NCBI RefSeq assembly: GCF_017614965.1
Contig: NZ_WVUG01000019.1
Coordinates: forward strand, 1-56,814
Source of the DNA: Streptomyces griseorubiginosus
GTDB lineage: Bacteria > Actinomycetota > Actinomycetes > Streptomycetales > Streptomycetaceae
Reading direction: 5' to 3'
Length of the DNA: 56,814 nucleotides
Shown: piece by piece, positions 24,694-34,223 of the stretch
Numbering within the stretch: the first letter of the stretch is position 1
Layout: each line of letters opens with the position of its first letter
Program-made: the position numbers and the translations under genes
Notes under the pieces: generated by a model
Database searches by the model: none
What the model was told of the DNA's origin: nothing
What the model saw: the letters and a program-made list of their open reading frames with translations, nothing else

Positions 24694-25401
24694 TCAGGCG
24701 GTCCCGGTGAAACGGTCGAGCAGTGCGTCCAGCCCGGCCGCCAGCCCCTCCGCTCCACCCGGCTCGATGAGGGTGGGCGCGGCTTCCCGCAGGCCGGGCA
24801 GTTCCTGGGGCGGCATGCGATGCAGCCCCAGACGGAAGGCGGGATCGGGTTCGTCCGGGTTGTCGATCACCGGCCGGAGCTCCACGGAGACGTAGCCGAG
24901 CAGCCAGGCGGTGAAGGCGCGGAAGGCGTTGGCCGTACGGGCCTCGTCCAGCCCGGCCTCCTTGAGCAGCCTGAGCACCCGCTCGTGGTCCTTCAGCACG
25001 GCCAGCGGCCGCCGGGCGAGCGGGACGGCCAGCATGCGCGTGGTCAGCAGCGGGACCACCTGGGGATGGGCGAGGCAGACGTCGTACGTCGCCCGGGCGA
25101 CGCGATGGAGGCCGGCCCGCCAGTCGACCGCCTCGGTCTCGGCGGCCAGCCGCTCCTCCAGCTCCAGGTAGAGGGCCTCCACCAGACCGTCCAGCAGACC
25201 GTCCTTGCCTTCCGCGTACCGGTAGAGGGCCATCGCCTCCACGCCGAGTTCCGCGCCCAGCCGTCGCATGCTCAGCGCCGACAGCCCCTCGCGGTCCACC
25301 AGCGCCAGCGCGCTGGCCAGCACGCGCTCCCGGCTCAGCCGACCGTAGCGACCACGGTCGCTCGCGCGGCGTGCCTGGCCTGTTCCAGAGTCGCGTGCCA
25401 T
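24694..25401 (-). CDS. TetR/AcrR family transcriptional regulator
   Basis: A 235-aa regulator: HTH at about residues 22-68 (LSRERVLASALALVDREG, SMRRLGAELGVEAMALYRYA) and a C-terminal TetR_C-type domain (WRAGLHRVARATYDVCLAHP). It would repress a neighbour and respond to a hydrophobic ligand. ATG 25401 has GGAGG upstream. A TATACAGCGTAAATG site lies 40 nt before its start and also in the 204-bp gap before the divergent APH gene, so self-regulation and control of the glycan locus are both possible. Confidence 0.88.
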   Translation of the reverse strand: MARDSGTGQARRASDRGRYGRLSRERVLASALALVDREGLSALSMRRLGAELGVEAMALYRYAEGKDGLLDGLVEALYLELEERLAAETEAVDWRAGLHRVARATYDVCLAHPQVVPLLTTRMLAVPLARRPLAVLKDHERVLRLLKEAGLDEARTANAFRAFTAWLLGYVSVELRPVIDNPDEPDPAFRLGLHRMPPQELPGLREAAPTLIEPGGAEGLAAGLDALLDRFTGTA

Positions 25402-25440
25402 GCGTGCCTCCTCACCCGTGACCAGGAGGCCACTCGTCCG

Positions 25441-25457
25441 TATACAGCGTAAATGCG
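25441..25457 (+). promoter_or_regulatory. candidate shared operator, copy 1 (tetR/APH intergenic)
   Basis: TATACAGCGTAAATGCG. It keeps the invariant ATAC and GTAA blocks of the 19-bp motif found at 35673, 41301 and (minus strand) 48416, but the right arm is degraded. It is 40 nt upstream of the tetR start and 165 nt upstream of the divergent APH-like gene. Nothing else is visible in 25402-25605. Confidence 0.5.
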
Positions 25458-25605
25458 CCCGCCGCCGGCACACGCGACGCGGGGCGATCGCGCGTGTCGT
25501 GGGCTGGTGGGCGACGGCCGACAGAACGACTGGCTCGGCGTCGCGAACGCGACGACAATGGACATACACGACGTTCACGGACTGTCTGGCTGAGAGGAGA
25601 GCCGG

Positions 25606-26658
25606 ATGGGTCTTGCAGCGGAGCTGCGCGGGTTCCTGCCGATCCAGTCCGCCGGTCTGCTGACCCGTCCCGTCGACCTCGTCATCGCCCGTCGGCTGGC
25701 GGATTCTCTCCGCGCCGACGGTGCGGCCTACGGCCGTCCGCGCGGGCCGCGAAGGACGCTCTCCGATCTCCTGGTGTTCCGTCTCGACGGCGCGGCGCAA
25801 CCGCCCGTCCTGGTCAAGCACCCCCGCAGCCCCCGAGCGGCCGTGTCGCTGGCCGGCGAATGCGAGGTCGTACGGCGACTGGCCCACGAGGAAAGCCTCG
25901 GAGCATGGCGGCGGCTGTTGCCCGTGGTGGAGGAGTGCCGGCTGGAGGGACCCCTGCCGCTGGTGGTGGAGAGCTGGCTCCCCGGCGTCGAGGGCGACAC
26001 GCTGCTGCAGCGCTCACCCCGGTTGGCCCGGTCGGTCACCGTGTCCGCGCTCGACGCGATTCGCGAGTTGCACCGGGCCACCGGACGGAGGGAGGAGGTC
26101 ACTTCCCGGGTGGGGGACTGGGTCGAGCCACGACTGTCCGTCCTCGCCGAGGAGGTCCGCTGGTGCCGCCGAGGCCAGGGCGCGGAAGCCATGACGGTGC
26201 TGCGCGACCGTCTGGTGCGCGGGCTGGCCGGGCGCAAACTGCTGGTGGCGTGGACGCACGGTGACTTCCACCCAGGAAACGTGCTGGTGACCCGGCGGCA
26301 TGGAGAGCTGTGCGGGGTGATCGACTGGGCCGGGGCCCTCCCGGACGGCCCGTCGGTGCTCGACCAGCACACCTTCGTCCTGACCATGAGGCATCAGCTC
26401 GAAGGGCGTCAGTTCGGGCAGGTCGTCGCCGATGTGGTGCGCCGCGCTTCGCTCCTTCCGGAAGACCGGCGCGTGCTGGCCGAGGCGGGGGCTCTCGCCG
26501 CCGACCCCGAGGGCGAGACCGCGTTCACGTTGCTGACCTGGCTGTGGCACGTCGCGGGGAACGTGGCGAAATCTGCCCGCTACGGGCGCAGCCGACGGTG
26601 GGTCGCCGACAACGTCGTGCCGGTGCTCAGCGAGGTGGGGGCGGGCGGGGTGCCGTGA
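25606..26658 (+). CDS. aminoglycoside phosphotransferase (APH)-fold kinase
   Basis: A 350-aa protein with the APH catalytic loop HGDFHPGNVLV (about residue 218) and the metal-binding Asp in GVIDWAGA. N-lobe features include PVLVKHPRS (ATP Lys) and ECEVVRRL (Glu). APH-fold enzymes phosphorylate sugars, choline, homoserine or antibiotics. As first gene of an operon with a FemAB-like transferase and a PRTase/kinase-like/HAD fusion, I infer phosphorylation of a sugar or polyol for surface-glycan synthesis rather than drug resistance. GAGAGGAGAG precedes the ATG. Confidence 0.82.
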   Translation: MGLAAELRGFLPIQSAGLLTRPVDLVIARRLADSLRADGAAYGRPRGPRRTLSDLLVFRLDGAAQPPVLVKHPRSPRAAVSLAGECEVVRRLAHEESLGAWRRLLPVVEECRLEGPLPLVVESWLPGVEGDTLLQRSPRLARSVTVSALDAIRELHRATGRREEVTSRVGDWVEPRLSVLAEEVRWCRRGQGAEAMTVLRDRLVRGLAGRKLLVAWTHGDFHPGNVLVTRRHGELCGVIDWAGALPDGPSVLDQHTFVLTMRHQLEGRQFGQVVADVVRRASLLPEDRRVLAEAGALAADPEGETAFTLLTWLWHVAGNVAKSARYGRSRRWVADNVVPVLSEVGAGGVP

Positions 26659-26772
26659 GATGTCCGAGATGCCCCGTCTTTCCCTCGCCCCTAAAATCGA
26701 TGGGTAAACAGGCGCGGGCCTTCGCCCCCGTAAGTCGTGCTTGCGGTACCCGTGCCCCTGCAGGAGAAGCCT

Positions 26773-27870
26773 GTGAACGCACCTGTGAACGCACCCGCTG
26801 AACTCCTGATCGACAGCGCCGCGGGTCCCGCGCGCGTCACCACCCCCGCACCGCGCGAGGTCTGGTGGGAACTCGCGTCACTGGACGTGGACACGCACGT
26901 CACCCAGACCCCGACCTGGCTGGACTGCCTGTGTGCCACGGGGCCGTACCAGGAGGCCAGCCGACTGTACGAGTTCGAGGACGGCAGCCGGATGGTGCTC
27001 CCGCTGGTCAGAAGGAGGCGGCGCCCGCAGTGGCTGGGCGCGGAGGAGTCCTGGCCGGCCGAATGGGGGATCGGAGGGCCGTTGGCCCCCGGGGGCGTCG
27101 GCCCGGCGAAGGCGCAGGCGCTCTTCGACGACCTGGCCGGGCGCCACGCGCTCCGGGTCGGCGTGCGGTTTCGGCCGGGGGACACGGAGGTGTGGGAGAA
27201 GGCCGCCCCGGCTGGCTTCCGGCCGGAGTCCCACATGACGCAGGTGGTGTGTCTCGACGGCGGTTTCGGCACCGTGTGGGAGTCCCGGTTCCACACACGG
27301 GTGCGGCGCGACGTCCGCCGGGCCGAGAAGTCGGATGTCGAGGTCGAGGTCGACCGCGCCGGCCGACTGGTTCCGGTCTTCCACGAGTTGTACGAGAAGT
27401 CGATCGAGCGGTGGGCCGTGCAGCAGCACGAGCCGCTCACGCTGGCCCGATGGCGCAGGAGGAGAGCCTTCCCCAGCCAGCGGCTGGCGGCCGTGGCCAC
27501 CGGGTTCGGCGAAGCATGCTCAATCTGGGTCGCCTGGTACGCCGGCCGGCCCGCCGCGGCGATCGTCGTGCTGCGGCACGGCCGTCACGCCAAGCTCTGG
27601 CGCGCGGCCATGGACCGTGAGCTGGCCCATCCTGTCCGTGCCACGTCGCTGCTCAACCGGCTGGCGATCGAGGAAGCGTGTCTGGCCGACTGCGGCAGCT
27701 ACGACATGGGCGAGTCCTCCCCGGGTTCCTCACTGGCCCATTTCAAGGAGGGCTTCGGAGCGGACACCTGCGCCTCCCCTCGCTACGTCCGTGAGCGGCT
27801 GCCCGTCTCCGCGGCCGAGCGCGCGCTGCGGACGGTCGTCAAACGCGCCATCCGGTTCAAGGACGCCTGA
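26773..27870 (+). CDS. FemAB/GNAT-like (Acetyltransf_6 type) transferase
   Basis: A 365-aa protein with the double-GNAT features of the FemAB/CelD group: WLDCLCATGPYQEASRLYEF in the N-half, HTRVRRDVRRAEKSDVEVEV at the domain junction, then AWYAGRPAAAIVVLRHG, MDRELAHPVRATSLLNRLAIEEA and ESSPGSSLAHFKEGFGA. Such proteins move acyl or aminoacyl groups onto glycans or peptidoglycan precursors and are frequent in polysaccharide clusters. GTG 26773 has AGGAG at the right spacing; an upstream in-frame ATG would add 12 residues with a worse site. Only 1 nt separates its stop from the next ATG. Confidence 0.78.
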   Translation: MNAPVNAPAELLIDSAAGPARVTTPAPREVWWELASLDVDTHVTQTPTWLDCLCATGPYQEASRLYEFEDGSRMVLPLVRRRRRPQWLGAEESWPAEWGIGGPLAPGGVGPAKAQALFDDLAGRHALRVGVRFRPGDTEVWEKAAPAGFRPESHMTQVVCLDGGFGTVWESRFHTRVRRDVRRAEKSDVEVEVDRAGRLVPVFHELYEKSIERWAVQQHEPLTLARWRRRRAFPSQRLAAVATGFGEACSIWVAWYAGRPAAAIVVLRHGRHAKLWRAAMDRELAHPVRATSLLNRLAIEEACLADCGSYDMGESSPGSSLAHFKEGFGADTCASPRYVRERLPVSAAERALRTVVKRAIRFKDA

Positions 27871-27871
27871 C

Positions 27872-30712
27872 ATGTCCCGCCCCCCACTGGACGCGGGAGG
27901 CGAAACCCCTCCCCGGCAGGCGGTTTCCGACCTCTATGCCGATGTGACCGAACTGCATCGCGGACTCCTAAAGGCCGCATGCCGCGGCGATCCGCTGGAC
28001 GCCTTCCTGTTCGCCGCCGGCCTCACCCAGGTCTGTGAGGATCGTCTGGCCGGTACCTCCTGGCTGCTCAGTCGAGCCGCGTCGGAACTCGACGGGACTG
28101 CCGCCGGAAAGGTGCTGCGGCTCGCCCTGAACGGCGCGGTGACCGCCGCCGACCTGTCGCCCGCCACACGCCGGCTGCGGCAGTGGCTGGCTGTCACGCG
28201 TCGGCTGACGGACGCTCTGGCCGATGCCGTCACTGCCGGGCCCGCCGCCGCGACCGAGGGCGACCCGCGGGCGTTCTCCGGGCGGGTCGGCGCGCTGCTG
28301 GAGCGTCTGGGCACCGAGGTGCCGCCGTCCAGTACCGCACTGCTCAAACGTAGCGTCCTGCGTCCCCCCTCCTGCTTCCGCAGTTTCGACCAGCATCCCC
28401 GCGACGTCGTCGAACTCGCCACCCGCTTCACCGACCGGTACCCGGACCGCGGCACGCGGATCGTGGTGATCGGCCTGCGTACGTCGGGCAGCTATCTGGC
28501 GCCGCTCGCCGGGGCCGCCCTGCGCGCCGACGGGTACGCGCACGTCACGGTCCGCACCACACGGCCCGGCGGAGCCTCGTCGCGCGCGGACATCGCGGTC
28601 CTGCGCTCAGCGGTGCGTGACGGCACGCTGGCCGTGCTGATCGACGATCCGCCGTCCACCGGCGGCAGCCTGGTGACCGTGGCACGCGGGCTGTCGCGGG
28701 CGGGCCTGCCCGCGGAGCGGGTGGTGATGCTCTACGCCGCCTTCGCCGACCGGCCGTCCCCGGCGCTCCTGACCCGGTTTCCCAGTGTCGTGCTGCCGCC
28801 GGACGACTGGCACATCCGCGACCGTCTGCGGGAGCAGGGCCTGCGCCGCAGTCTGGCGGTACTGCTGCCGGACCACGATGTGCTTGGCCTGTCGGCCGAC
28901 GAGCCGGGGCTGCCGTCTCGCTGGTCCCACGTCGAGGTGCCGTTCATCGTGCGGACACGCTCCGCCACCGGGGACGCAGAGCTGCGCCTGGTCGCGCAGG
29001 GAGCGGGGACCGGCTACCTCGGCCGCCACGCGCTGTCGGTCGCCGAGGCCCTCGACGGACTGGTGCCCCGGGTCCACGGATTCCACGACGGAGTGCTTCT
29101 GAGTGAACGGCCGGCCGAGGAACCGGGCTCGCGTCCGGACCTCGCCCGCACACGGCAGGTTCCGGCCGCTGACGTCGTCCGCTACGTCGTCCAGCGCCGG
29201 GCCCGTGTGCCACTCGCGGCCGACCGTAGCGTGCTGCTGAGGGGGTGTCAGCCGGTCTGGGAGGCCGGCGCCCGGCTGTTCGCCGACCGCTGCGGCCGGC
29301 TGGCGGCACCGCTGCGGCCACTGCTGATCGACCCCTTGCTGCGCGACCTGCTGCGCACCTCGTCCGCCTCGCTGGTAGACGGCCACATGGCGTTCGGACG
29401 GTGGTGCCCCGACCCCGGCGGATGGACCAAGGCCGACTTCGACGACGGCTGCTTCAGCCATCTGGACCTCGCCGCCTACGACGCGGCCTACGACCTGGCG
29501 GGTGCGGCGCAGGCCCTGCCGCCGCTCGCCGACCAGATGCACTCCGCCTACGAACGGCTGACCGGCAGCCGGATCCCGGCCGCCCGGTGGTGTGTCTACC
29601 AGGCCGTCCACGGCTGGAACGCCGAGCGGCTCGGCCGCTCCGGTGCCCGCACCGGCGTGGACGAGGCCACCGCCCGGCGGGCACGGTCGCGCGCGGTCCA
29701 GGAGTATCTGGCCGCCCTCTATCTGCGGGACCTCGAGGTGCCCGACGCCGGTCTCGAACCGCCGTCGGCGCACGGGGCGTGGTGCGTGCTGGACGTGGAT
29801 GGCGTTCTGGAGACGGACCTTTGCGGTGCCCCGGCACCCGCACCCGCCGGGATGCTCGCCGTGCGGGCGCTGCGCGCCCATGGGTACCGGGTGCTGCTCG
29901 CCACGGGACGACCGGTACCGGAGGTGCGCGACCGCTGCCGTACGTACGGTCTGCCCGGTGGCGTCGCCGAGTACGGCGCCGTCGTCTACGACACCGAACG
30001 CGACAGCGTGACCCCGGTCCTGACCGGTCCCGATCCCTCCGCGCTGGCCGGTCTGCTGTCGGAACTGCCGTCCGTGACGCTGGACCCGCAATACCGGCGG
30101 TGCGTGCGGGCCTGCCGAGGCAGCGGAGCGGACCGCACGGCGCTGGACGACGCGACCGTGCGCGAGGTGACCGGCCGTCCGGAAGCCGCCGGCTTCACCG
30201 TGGTGCAAGGTGAGATGCAGACCGACTTCGTTCCCGCGGGCGTCGACAAGGCCACCGGCGTCGCGACGCTACTGCGGACCCTCGGCGCCCCCGCCGGGAC
30301 ACGACCCGCGCTGGCCGTGGGTGACAGTGCCACCGACATTCCACTGCTGCACTGGGCGCGCGACGGCCTTGCCCCGGGCAACGCCGCCCCGGCGGTACGT
30401 GCGGCGGGGCTCACCGTGCTGCGCCGGCCCTGCCAGGCGGGGCTGGCCGACGCGGTGGGGCGACTCCTGGGACACCGCCCCGGCGGCTGCCCCCGGTGCC
30501 GCCCTCCCTCGCTGTCCCTCGGTGATACGGCCCTGACGGCGCTGTTGGCGGTGCCCGAGGCGGGCCGGGCGGGCCTGCCCGTCCGGCTGGCCCGCCTTGC
30601 ACGGGCACGGGCGGCCGTGGCCTGGTACTTCTCCGCGGGCACGGTGGGCTCACCCCTCACAGCGGACAGCGGACACGCCTCGCCGCTCCACGCCCTGAGC
30701 AGGCCCGGGTGA
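27872..30712 (+). CDS. tripartite fusion: phosphoribosyltransferase, kinase-like and HAD phosphatase domains
   Basis: A 946-aa protein. Residues ~1-180 are helical with no recognised fold. Residues ~185-300 form a type I phosphoribosyltransferase: PPi loop VVIGLRTSGSYL (~197) and PRPP motif VLIDDPPSTGGS (~254). Residues ~350-620 look like an APH-type kinase: LVDGHMAFGRW (~501) at the catalytic loop, KADFDDG (~520) at the metal Asp, and YDAAYDLAGAAQAL after it. Residues ~635-850 are a Cof-type HAD: DVDGVLETD (~640), LLATGRP, GVDKATG and VGDSATDIPLL (~816). A Cys-pair segment (GCPRCRPP) and helical tail follow. One chain could join PRPP-dependent transfer, phosphorylation and dephosphorylation of a sugar; substrate unknown. 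Whether each domain is active cannot be told from sequence. Confidence 0.8.
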   Translation: MSRPPLDAGGETPPRQAVSDLYADVTELHRGLLKAACRGDPLDAFLFAAGLTQVCEDRLAGTSWLLSRAASELDGTAAGKVLRLALNGAVTAADLSPATRRLRQWLAVTRRLTDALADAVTAGPAAATEGDPRAFSGRVGALLERLGTEVPPSSTALLKRSVLRPPSCFRSFDQHPRDVVELATRFTDRYPDRGTRIVVIGLRTSGSYLAPLAGAALRADGYAHVTVRTTRPGGASSRADIAVLRSAVRDGTLAVLIDDPPSTGGSLVTVARGLSRAGLPAERVVMLYAAFADRPSPALLTRFPSVVLPPDDWHIRDRLREQGLRRSLAVLLPDHDVLGLSADEPGLPSRWSHVEVPFIVRTRSATGDAELRLVAQGAGTGYLGRHALSVAEALDGLVPRVHGFHDGVLLSERPAEEPGSRPDLARTRQVPAADVVRYVVQRRARVPLAADRSVLLRGCQPVWEAGARLFADRCGRLAAPLRPLLIDPLLRDLLRTSSASLVDGHMAFGRWCPDPGGWTKADFDDGCFSHLDLAAYDAAYDLAGAAQALPPLADQMHSAYERLTGSRIPAARWCVYQAVHGWNAERLGRSGARTGVDEATARRARSRAVQEYLAALYLRDLEVPDAGLEPPSAHGAWCVLDVDGVLETDLCGAPAPAPAGMLAVRALRAHGYRVLLATGRPVPEVRDRCRTYGLPGGVAEYGAVVYDTERDSVTPVLTGPDPSALAGLLSELPSVTLDPQYRRCVRACRGSGADRTALDDATVREVTGRPEAAGFTVVQGEMQTDFVPAGVDKATGVATLLRTLGAPAGTRPALAVGDSATDIPLLHWARDGLAPGNAAPAVRAAGLTVLRRPCQAGLADAVGRLLGHRPGGCPRCRPPSLSLGDTALTALLAVPEAGRAGLPVRLARLARARAAVAWYFSAGTVGSPLTADSGHASPLHALSRPG

Positions 30713-30820
30713 CGACAGGACGGAGCCGAGGCGCATCCCCTCACCGAGTACCGGCTGGAGCGGACGCCGCTGACCCGGTTGCGGGGACGGCCGCGGCCGG
30801 TTGGCCCGCCCGGGCGCCGG

Positions 30821-32152
30821 TCAGGCGGCGTCGCGGTTCTGGGCGGCCTGTGGTGCCGACCGGCCCACGGGTAGCCACAGCGGCTTCCGCCACCACAACA
30901 GCACGGCCATGAAGGTCTGCCCGATGAGCCATCCCGCTCCGACTCCCGCGATCCCCAGCACTGGCATCAGCACCAGGGACAGACCGGTGGACAGCGAGCA
31001 GACCACGGCCAGAATGCCCATCAGCACACCGAGCCGACGCTGGGCCCGGGAGGCGCTGACGGCGACAGTCACGACCAGATTCGGGATGGCCGAGAGAGCC
31101 ACCAGGCGGAGCAGCCCCGACCCGTTGCGCGCGTAGTCCGGCCCGAACACCCGCAGCAGGAGCGGCGCCGCCAGACAGAGCACCGCGCTGCCCGCCACCA
31201 GGAGCATCCCGGTGTGCCGCAGTACCTTGTGGCACTGCTTGAGCAGTTGAGCCGGGTCGTTCGCCGCCTCCACAATGAGCGACTCGCCCATGCTGGTGTT
31301 CAACTGGTACAGGGAGAATCCCGCGAGCCAGGCCAGTGAGAAGAACGCCGTCTGGTCCGGGCCGAGCCGGTTGAGGACGAGGACCGGGAGCAGGGCGGTC
31401 GCGCCGAGCCAGCACAGCGCGGCGACGTAGTCCGCCATGACGTAGGCGCCCGTGGGCCTGCTGGCGTCGGCCCGCTCGTCCAGCGCGGTCATAGCGTGCC
31501 GGGGAAAGGCCCGCGCATACAGGAACCCGTTGGTGATGGTGACGGCGACGGCGACGGCGAGTGTCCACGACAGAAGAATCCCGCTCGACGGCAGGACGAC
31601 GGCCAGCACCGCCACGAGCACGATCTTCACCACGGAGAACACGGCGTTCTCCAGCACCACCCAGTCCGTGCGCCGAAGTCCGGTCAGCACTCCGTCCTGG
31701 ATGACGAAGACCGCGTACGCCGCGCTGGCCAGCACGAAGCACGGCCCCAGCAGCGGGTCATGGAGGAATCGCAGCCCCGGGGAGAGAACCGGCTGCAACA
31801 GCAGGAAAGCCCCCGCGAGCAGCACGGTCGTGGCACAGGCCGCCAGATAGGCCATGGTGACCAACCGCCGGGTGCGACCCGCCGCCGTGGGGACGAACCG
31901 CAGCAGCACGTTGGTCAGGTTGAGCTGGCCCACCCCGGCGAGCAGCATCATCGCCGACACCGCCGAGTAGTTGCGGCCCACCGTGTCGGCGTCGTAGTTC
32001 CGGGCGGCGAACGCCCAGTAGCCCGCCCCCAGTGCGCCGGTCAGCACCGAGTTGAAGGTCAGCACATGGCCGTTGCGCAGCAACTGATCCTTGGACTGCG
32101 GCCCCGCCGCCCCGTCGGCACCCCGCAGGCGTCTGCCCAGGCCCGAACTCAT
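30821..32152 (-). CDS. polysaccharide flippase-like (Wzx/MATE) membrane protein
   Basis: A 443-aa protein with about 12 predicted membrane spans in the MVF/Wzx arrangement: GHVLTFNSVLTGALGAGYWA near the N-terminus, RNYDADTVGRNYSAVSAMML, a middle loop FPRHAMTALDERADASRPTG, and GIAGVGAGWLIGQTF near the C-terminus. The family flips lipid-linked oligosaccharide units across the plasma membrane. It is transcribed opposite to the surrounding glycan genes and converges with the fusion gene (108-bp gap). Good evidence that repeat units are assembled on a lipid carrier. Confidence 0.85.
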   Translation of the reverse strand: MSSGLGRRLRGADGAAGPQSKDQLLRNGHVLTFNSVLTGALGAGYWAFAARNYDADTVGRNYSAVSAMMLLAGVGQLNLTNVLLRFVPTAAGRTRRLVTMAYLAACATTVLLAGAFLLLQPVLSPGLRFLHDPLLGPCFVLASAAYAVFVIQDGVLTGLRRTDWVVLENAVFSVVKIVLVAVLAVVLPSSGILLSWTLAVAVAVTITNGFLYARAFPRHAMTALDERADASRPTGAYVMADYVAALCWLGATALLPVLVLNRLGPDQTAFFSLAWLAGFSLYQLNTSMGESLIVEAANDPAQLLKQCHKVLRHTGMLLVAGSAVLCLAAPLLLRVFGPDYARNGSGLLRLVALSAIPNLVVTVAVSASRAQRRLGVLMGILAVVCSLSTGLSLVLMPVLGIAGVGAGWLIGQTFMAVLLWWRKPLWLPVGRSAPQAAQNRDAA

Positions 32153-32387
32153 CGGGCGCGCCCGTCGGTGGCTGCTGTCCGCGTCTGCCGTGACTCCATG
32201 CGGCGCCTACGCATCGTCGTGCTTCCGGGCTTCGTTCCGCTCAGCCTAAGTCGGAAGCGACCGGGCGGCGACCGGAGCGGTGACGGCGCGAACCGCCACG
32301 AACTGCCGGTCGCGGCGAATGAAAGTAACGTGATGTCCAGCCGTTTTTCGGCACACATGTTCCAGCCGCTCTGCGGGAGGCATCCGC

Positions 32388-34223
32388 ATGGGCAGGTACC
32401 CGACGCAGACGAGCGGCCATCGAACGGGGCCGCGTACCAAGGCCGGCGCCCGACGGTCCGGTCCGTCCGATCCGCCCACGGCGCGGCGGCTGGGGAGGCC
32501 GTACCCCACGCGCCAGGTGTGGGTGCGGGTAGCCCTGCCCGTCTCGCTCGGCCTGTGGCTCGCCTCCCTGCGCGGTGTGGACCTCAGCCGCATGAAGGAT
32601 CTGGGGCTGCTGCAGGTGCTGCCCGTGGTGTTCTGGGTCGCCCTCGGTCTGCTCGCCCTCGGCTTCAGCACGGCGCTCTCCGACCGGCGGACGCCCAACG
32701 GCTGGTTCGCGGGCTACGTCCTGGGGCTGATCGCGGTCATCCACGCCACCCCCTCGCTGCTCTATCCGACCCTGCGCTACGGCTGGGCCTGGAAGCATGT
32801 CGCGATCGTCGACGCGGTGATCAGGAACGGCGGTACGGTTCCCAACGCCGGCAAGCTCGAGCTCTACAACCAGTGGCCCGGCTTCTTCCAGCTCAACGCG
32901 TTCTTCCTCCAAGCGACGGGCCTGGACTCGGCGCTCGGTTACGCGGCCTGGACCCCTCCGGTCTTCAACGCGCTGCTGCTCGCCCCCCTGCTGCTGGTCT
33001 ACCGGGCGGTGACGCGGGACAGACGGCTGATCTGGGCGGCCGCGTGGATCTACTACTCGTGCTCTTGGGTGGGACAGGACTACTTCGCTCCCCAGGCGTT
33101 CGCGTTCCTGCTCTTCGTGACGCTGATCGCCCTGGTCATGGCGCAGCTGCCCTCCTCGGCGCGCCGGCTCCCCGCCGCCACGCCCATCGGCTGGACCGTC
33201 GGCAGGTTGGCCGTCGTGCTGCTGATCGAGGGCGTGATCATCTGCTCGCACCCCCTCACACCCCTGATGATGATCAGCGCACTGGTCGCGCTGTCCCTTC
33301 CGCGCCGCAACCGGCGTGTGGTGCTGCCGGTCGCGGCCGGCGCGGTGTTGCTGACGGCGGTGTGGGACACCACCGTCGCCAGACCCTATGTCTCCGCCAA
33401 TCTGCCTCAGTTCCTCGGCGCGCTGGTGCAGCCCGACGCCAACGTGGTGTCCGGACTGGCCCAGTTGGGTACCGCGGCGCCGGGCCAGGTGGAGGTGTCC
33501 TGGGTCGACCGCGGGCTGTCCGCGGCGGTCCTCCTGCTGGCGGCCGTCGCCTTCCTGAGTCGCCGGTGGACCCGTCGTACCGGTCTGCCGCTTCTCGTCC
33601 TGGCCCCCCTGCCGCTCCTGGTCGCCAACGCCTACGGCGGCGAGATGATCTTCCGCGCCTACCTGTTCGCGCTGCCCGCCGCCGCCCTCCTCGTCGCCGC
33701 GCTGTTCTTCCCGTGGGACCGCAGGCCGCTGCTGCGCGTTCTCGCCGTCACTCCGGTGCTGCTGGCCCTGCTCGGCGGCCTGCTCTTCGGCTATTACGGC
33801 AAGGAGGCGGCGAACTACTTCACCAAGGACGAGGTCTCCGCCGGCCGGTTCGTCACGTCCACTCGTCCCGGGTCCCTGATCGTCTCCGTGACGTCTGCCG
33901 TTCCGGGTCTGGACGCCTACTACGACAAGCACCCCCATGTTCAGCTCGACGAGCAGGAACTCGGCGACCGGCAGCGGCTGGCCCGGAATCCGCTGGCCGG
34001 CGTGGAGCCCTTCCTGGCGCACACCACCGCCGCGAAGCCTGCCTACATCGTGCTGAGCAGGGCGCAGGCCGCCGAGTGCTATCTGAACGGGACGCTGCCC
34101 GCCGACACCGTGCAACGGCTCGAGTCCCAGATCACGAAGGCGCCCGGCTACACGACCGTCTTCCGCAACAAGGACGCCGTGGTCTACCGCTACGAGAACC
34201 CGGGCGGGGGAGGAGAACGATGA
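32388..34223 (+). CDS. multi-span membrane protein, possible glycan polymerase or GT-C glycosyltransferase
   Basis: A 611-aa protein with about 13 hydrophobic segments between residues ~45 and ~475 and a hydrophilic C-terminal domain (~480-611) probably outside the cell. Conserved-looking loops include LRYGWAWKHVAIVDAVIRNG and KLELYNQWPGFFQLNAFFLQ in the first large loop, which carries acidic residues as in GT-C enzymes. Lack of a clean O-antigen ligase motif leaves polymerase, GT-C transferase or translocation partner open. ATG 32388 has GGGAGG at 8 nt. Its stop overlaps the next gene (ATGA). Confidence 0.65.
   Translation: MGRYPTQTSGHRTGPRTKAGARRSGPSDPPTARRLGRPYPTRQVWVRVALPVSLGLWLASLRGVDLSRMKDLGLLQVLPVVFWVALGLLALGFSTALSDRRTPNGWFAGYVLGLIAVIHATPSLLYPTLRYGWAWKHVAIVDAVIRNGGTVPNAGKLELYNQWPGFFQLNAFFLQATGLDSALGYAAWTPPVFNALLLAPLLLVYRAVTRDRRLIWAAAWIYYSCSWVGQDYFAPQAFAFLLFVTLIALVMAQLPSSARRLPAATPIGWTVGRLAVVLLIEGVIICSHPLTPLMMISALVALSLPRRNRRVVLPVAAGAVLLTAVWDTTVARPYVSANLPQFLGALVQPDANVVSGLAQLGTAAPGQVEVSWVDRGLSAAVLLLAAVAFLSRRWTRRTGLPLLVLAPLPLLVANAYGGEMIFRAYLFALPAAALLVAALFFPWDRRPLLRVLAVTPVLLALLGGLLFGYYGKEAANYFTKDEVSAGRFVTSTRPGSLIVSVTSAVPGLDAYYDKHPHVQLDEQELGDRQRLARNPLAGVEPFLAHTTAAKPAYIVLSRAQAAECYLNGTLPADTVQRLESQITKAPGYTTVFRNKDAVVYRYENPGGGGER

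Noticed and set aside
25606..26658. Aminoglycoside resistance gene
   Set aside because: The APH fold is broad, and the operon context (glycan genes) argues for metabolite phosphorylation; no evidence for drug inactivation.
31496..34219. Long plus-strand frame antisense to the flippase and in frame 2 of the membrane protein
   Set aside because: Shadow frame; only its last 179 codons (34220-34759) form a real gene.
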